Source of the DNA: a virus
DNA length: 64,000 bases
Strand: one strand, 5' to 3'
IMG/VR virus record: IMGVR_UViG_3300042515_001753
Location: 1 to 64,000 of that record
Below, piece after piece: positions 63,709-64,000 of the stretch. The translations under genes and the position numbers were made by a program. The number at the start of each line of letters is the position of its first letter. Positions within the stretch are counted from its first letter, which is position 1. The notes beneath the pieces were generated by a model. That model worked only from the letters and a program-made list of their open reading frames with translations, was not told the origin of the DNA and searched no databases.

Positions 63709-64000
63709 TTACTTTTTCCTCATACATTTGTTTGATAGCCTCTACTGGTTCAACAATTGTCACAACCCAATCTAGACGAACTGGAATCTCATTATCACTT
63801 GTAAAGAGAATCCAGGAAGAAAATGTTACACTAACTGTACCATCTTCTGGTTCTATTGGTTCTTCTGTTAAGAAGATTGAATTGCTGATCTTCATTTTAT
63901 GCGGATTCGTGAACAAATATCCACATACTTTATCTTCAGAAATCAACTCCTTAATATCGGCAATTACTGATTCTCCAGATTTTAATAGAGCAATTTTTAC
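63671..64000 (-). CDS. Conserved small protein (5' end beyond window)
   Basis: The frame is open to the right edge: VKIALLKSGESVIADIKELI, TNPHKMKISNSIFLTEEP, then IPVRLDWVVTIVEPVEAIKQ and MYEEKVNGKECEVSSLEG. At least 109 residues; the start lies just outside. Beta-rich N-terminal part like Sm-fold or SH3-like small phage proteins (guess). Paralogue of the 84-aa gene, which it overlaps by 38 bases. Confidence 0.6.
   Translation of the reverse strand, partial: VKIALLKSGESVIADIKELISEDKVCGYLFTNPHKMKISNSIFLTEEPIEPEDGTVSVTFSSWILFTSDNEIPVRLDWVVTIVEPVEAIKQMYEEKVNGKECEVSSLEG

Overview
The window is part of the genome of a T4-like marine cyanophage (a myovirus of the S-PM2 / P-SSM type), most likely infecting Synechococcus or Prochlorococcus. 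The evidence is the combination of a T4-type replication set (gp43 DNA polymerase, UvsX, gp41 helicase, gp61 primase, NrdA/NrdB), photosystem genes (psbA, two hli genes), a host-like phosphate binding protein (PstS) and porin, MazG, TATAAATA-type late promoters, and about 22 tRNA genes. Almost everything is on the minus strand, so transcription runs from high to low coordinates. The only plus-strand genes are a four-gene island at 39.5-40.4 kb and one homing endonuclease at 57.0-57.7 kb.

Layout from right to left. At 64-54 kb lies replication and recombination: two small paralogous proteins, gp43, uvsX with a neighbouring HNH gene, a 2OG-Fe(II) oxygenase, and gp41 broken into two genes by a split intein, with an antisense HNH gene in the gap; MazG follows. 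At 54-49 kb are probable virion or scaffold proteins, several with their own late promoter. At 48.7-44 kb are gp61, nrdA, nrdB and a small overlapping gene. At 44-38 kb are two acidic/low-complexity proteins, a SegE-like GIY-YIG protein and a lysis block: C39-like peptidase, GH24 lysozyme, a plus-strand island with two small membrane proteins and an SNase-like nuclease, and a secreted tail-lysozyme-like protein. At 37.8-31 kb is the tRNA array, interrupted by a porin, PstS, an HNH protein and Dps, with several structured non-tRNA spacers.

At 30.2-12.8 kb is an almost gap-free polysaccharide cluster of 18 genes: GDP-mannose dehydratase, GDP-fucose synthase, sugar epimerases, a kinase plus nucleotidyltransferase/phosphatase pair, methyltransferases and many glycosyltransferases including a GT11 fucosyltransferase. 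It follows a structured leader. At 12.7-10 kb is the photosynthesis module: two hli genes, tiny membrane proteins, and psbA interrupted by three group I introns, with a GIY-YIG-type nuclease directly downstream. At 9.2-7.3 kb are small accessory genes and an HNH nuclease. From 7.2 kb to the left edge are tail-fibre-like proteins ending in a very long collagen-repeat protein that runs off the window.

How the parts work together: psbA/hli sustain photosynthesis during infection; pstS (with a Pho-box-like promoter) and the porin probably serve phosphate uptake; NrdAB and MazG serve nucleotide supply; the tRNA set covers every amino acid except cysteine. Selfish elements are abundant: three introns, a split intein, four HNH and two GIY-YIG-type genes. 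The strongest single observation is the fractured gp41 helicase gene; second is psbA with three introns whose splice sites can be placed to the base. Splice sites, promoters and structures were read by eye; no database search was possible.
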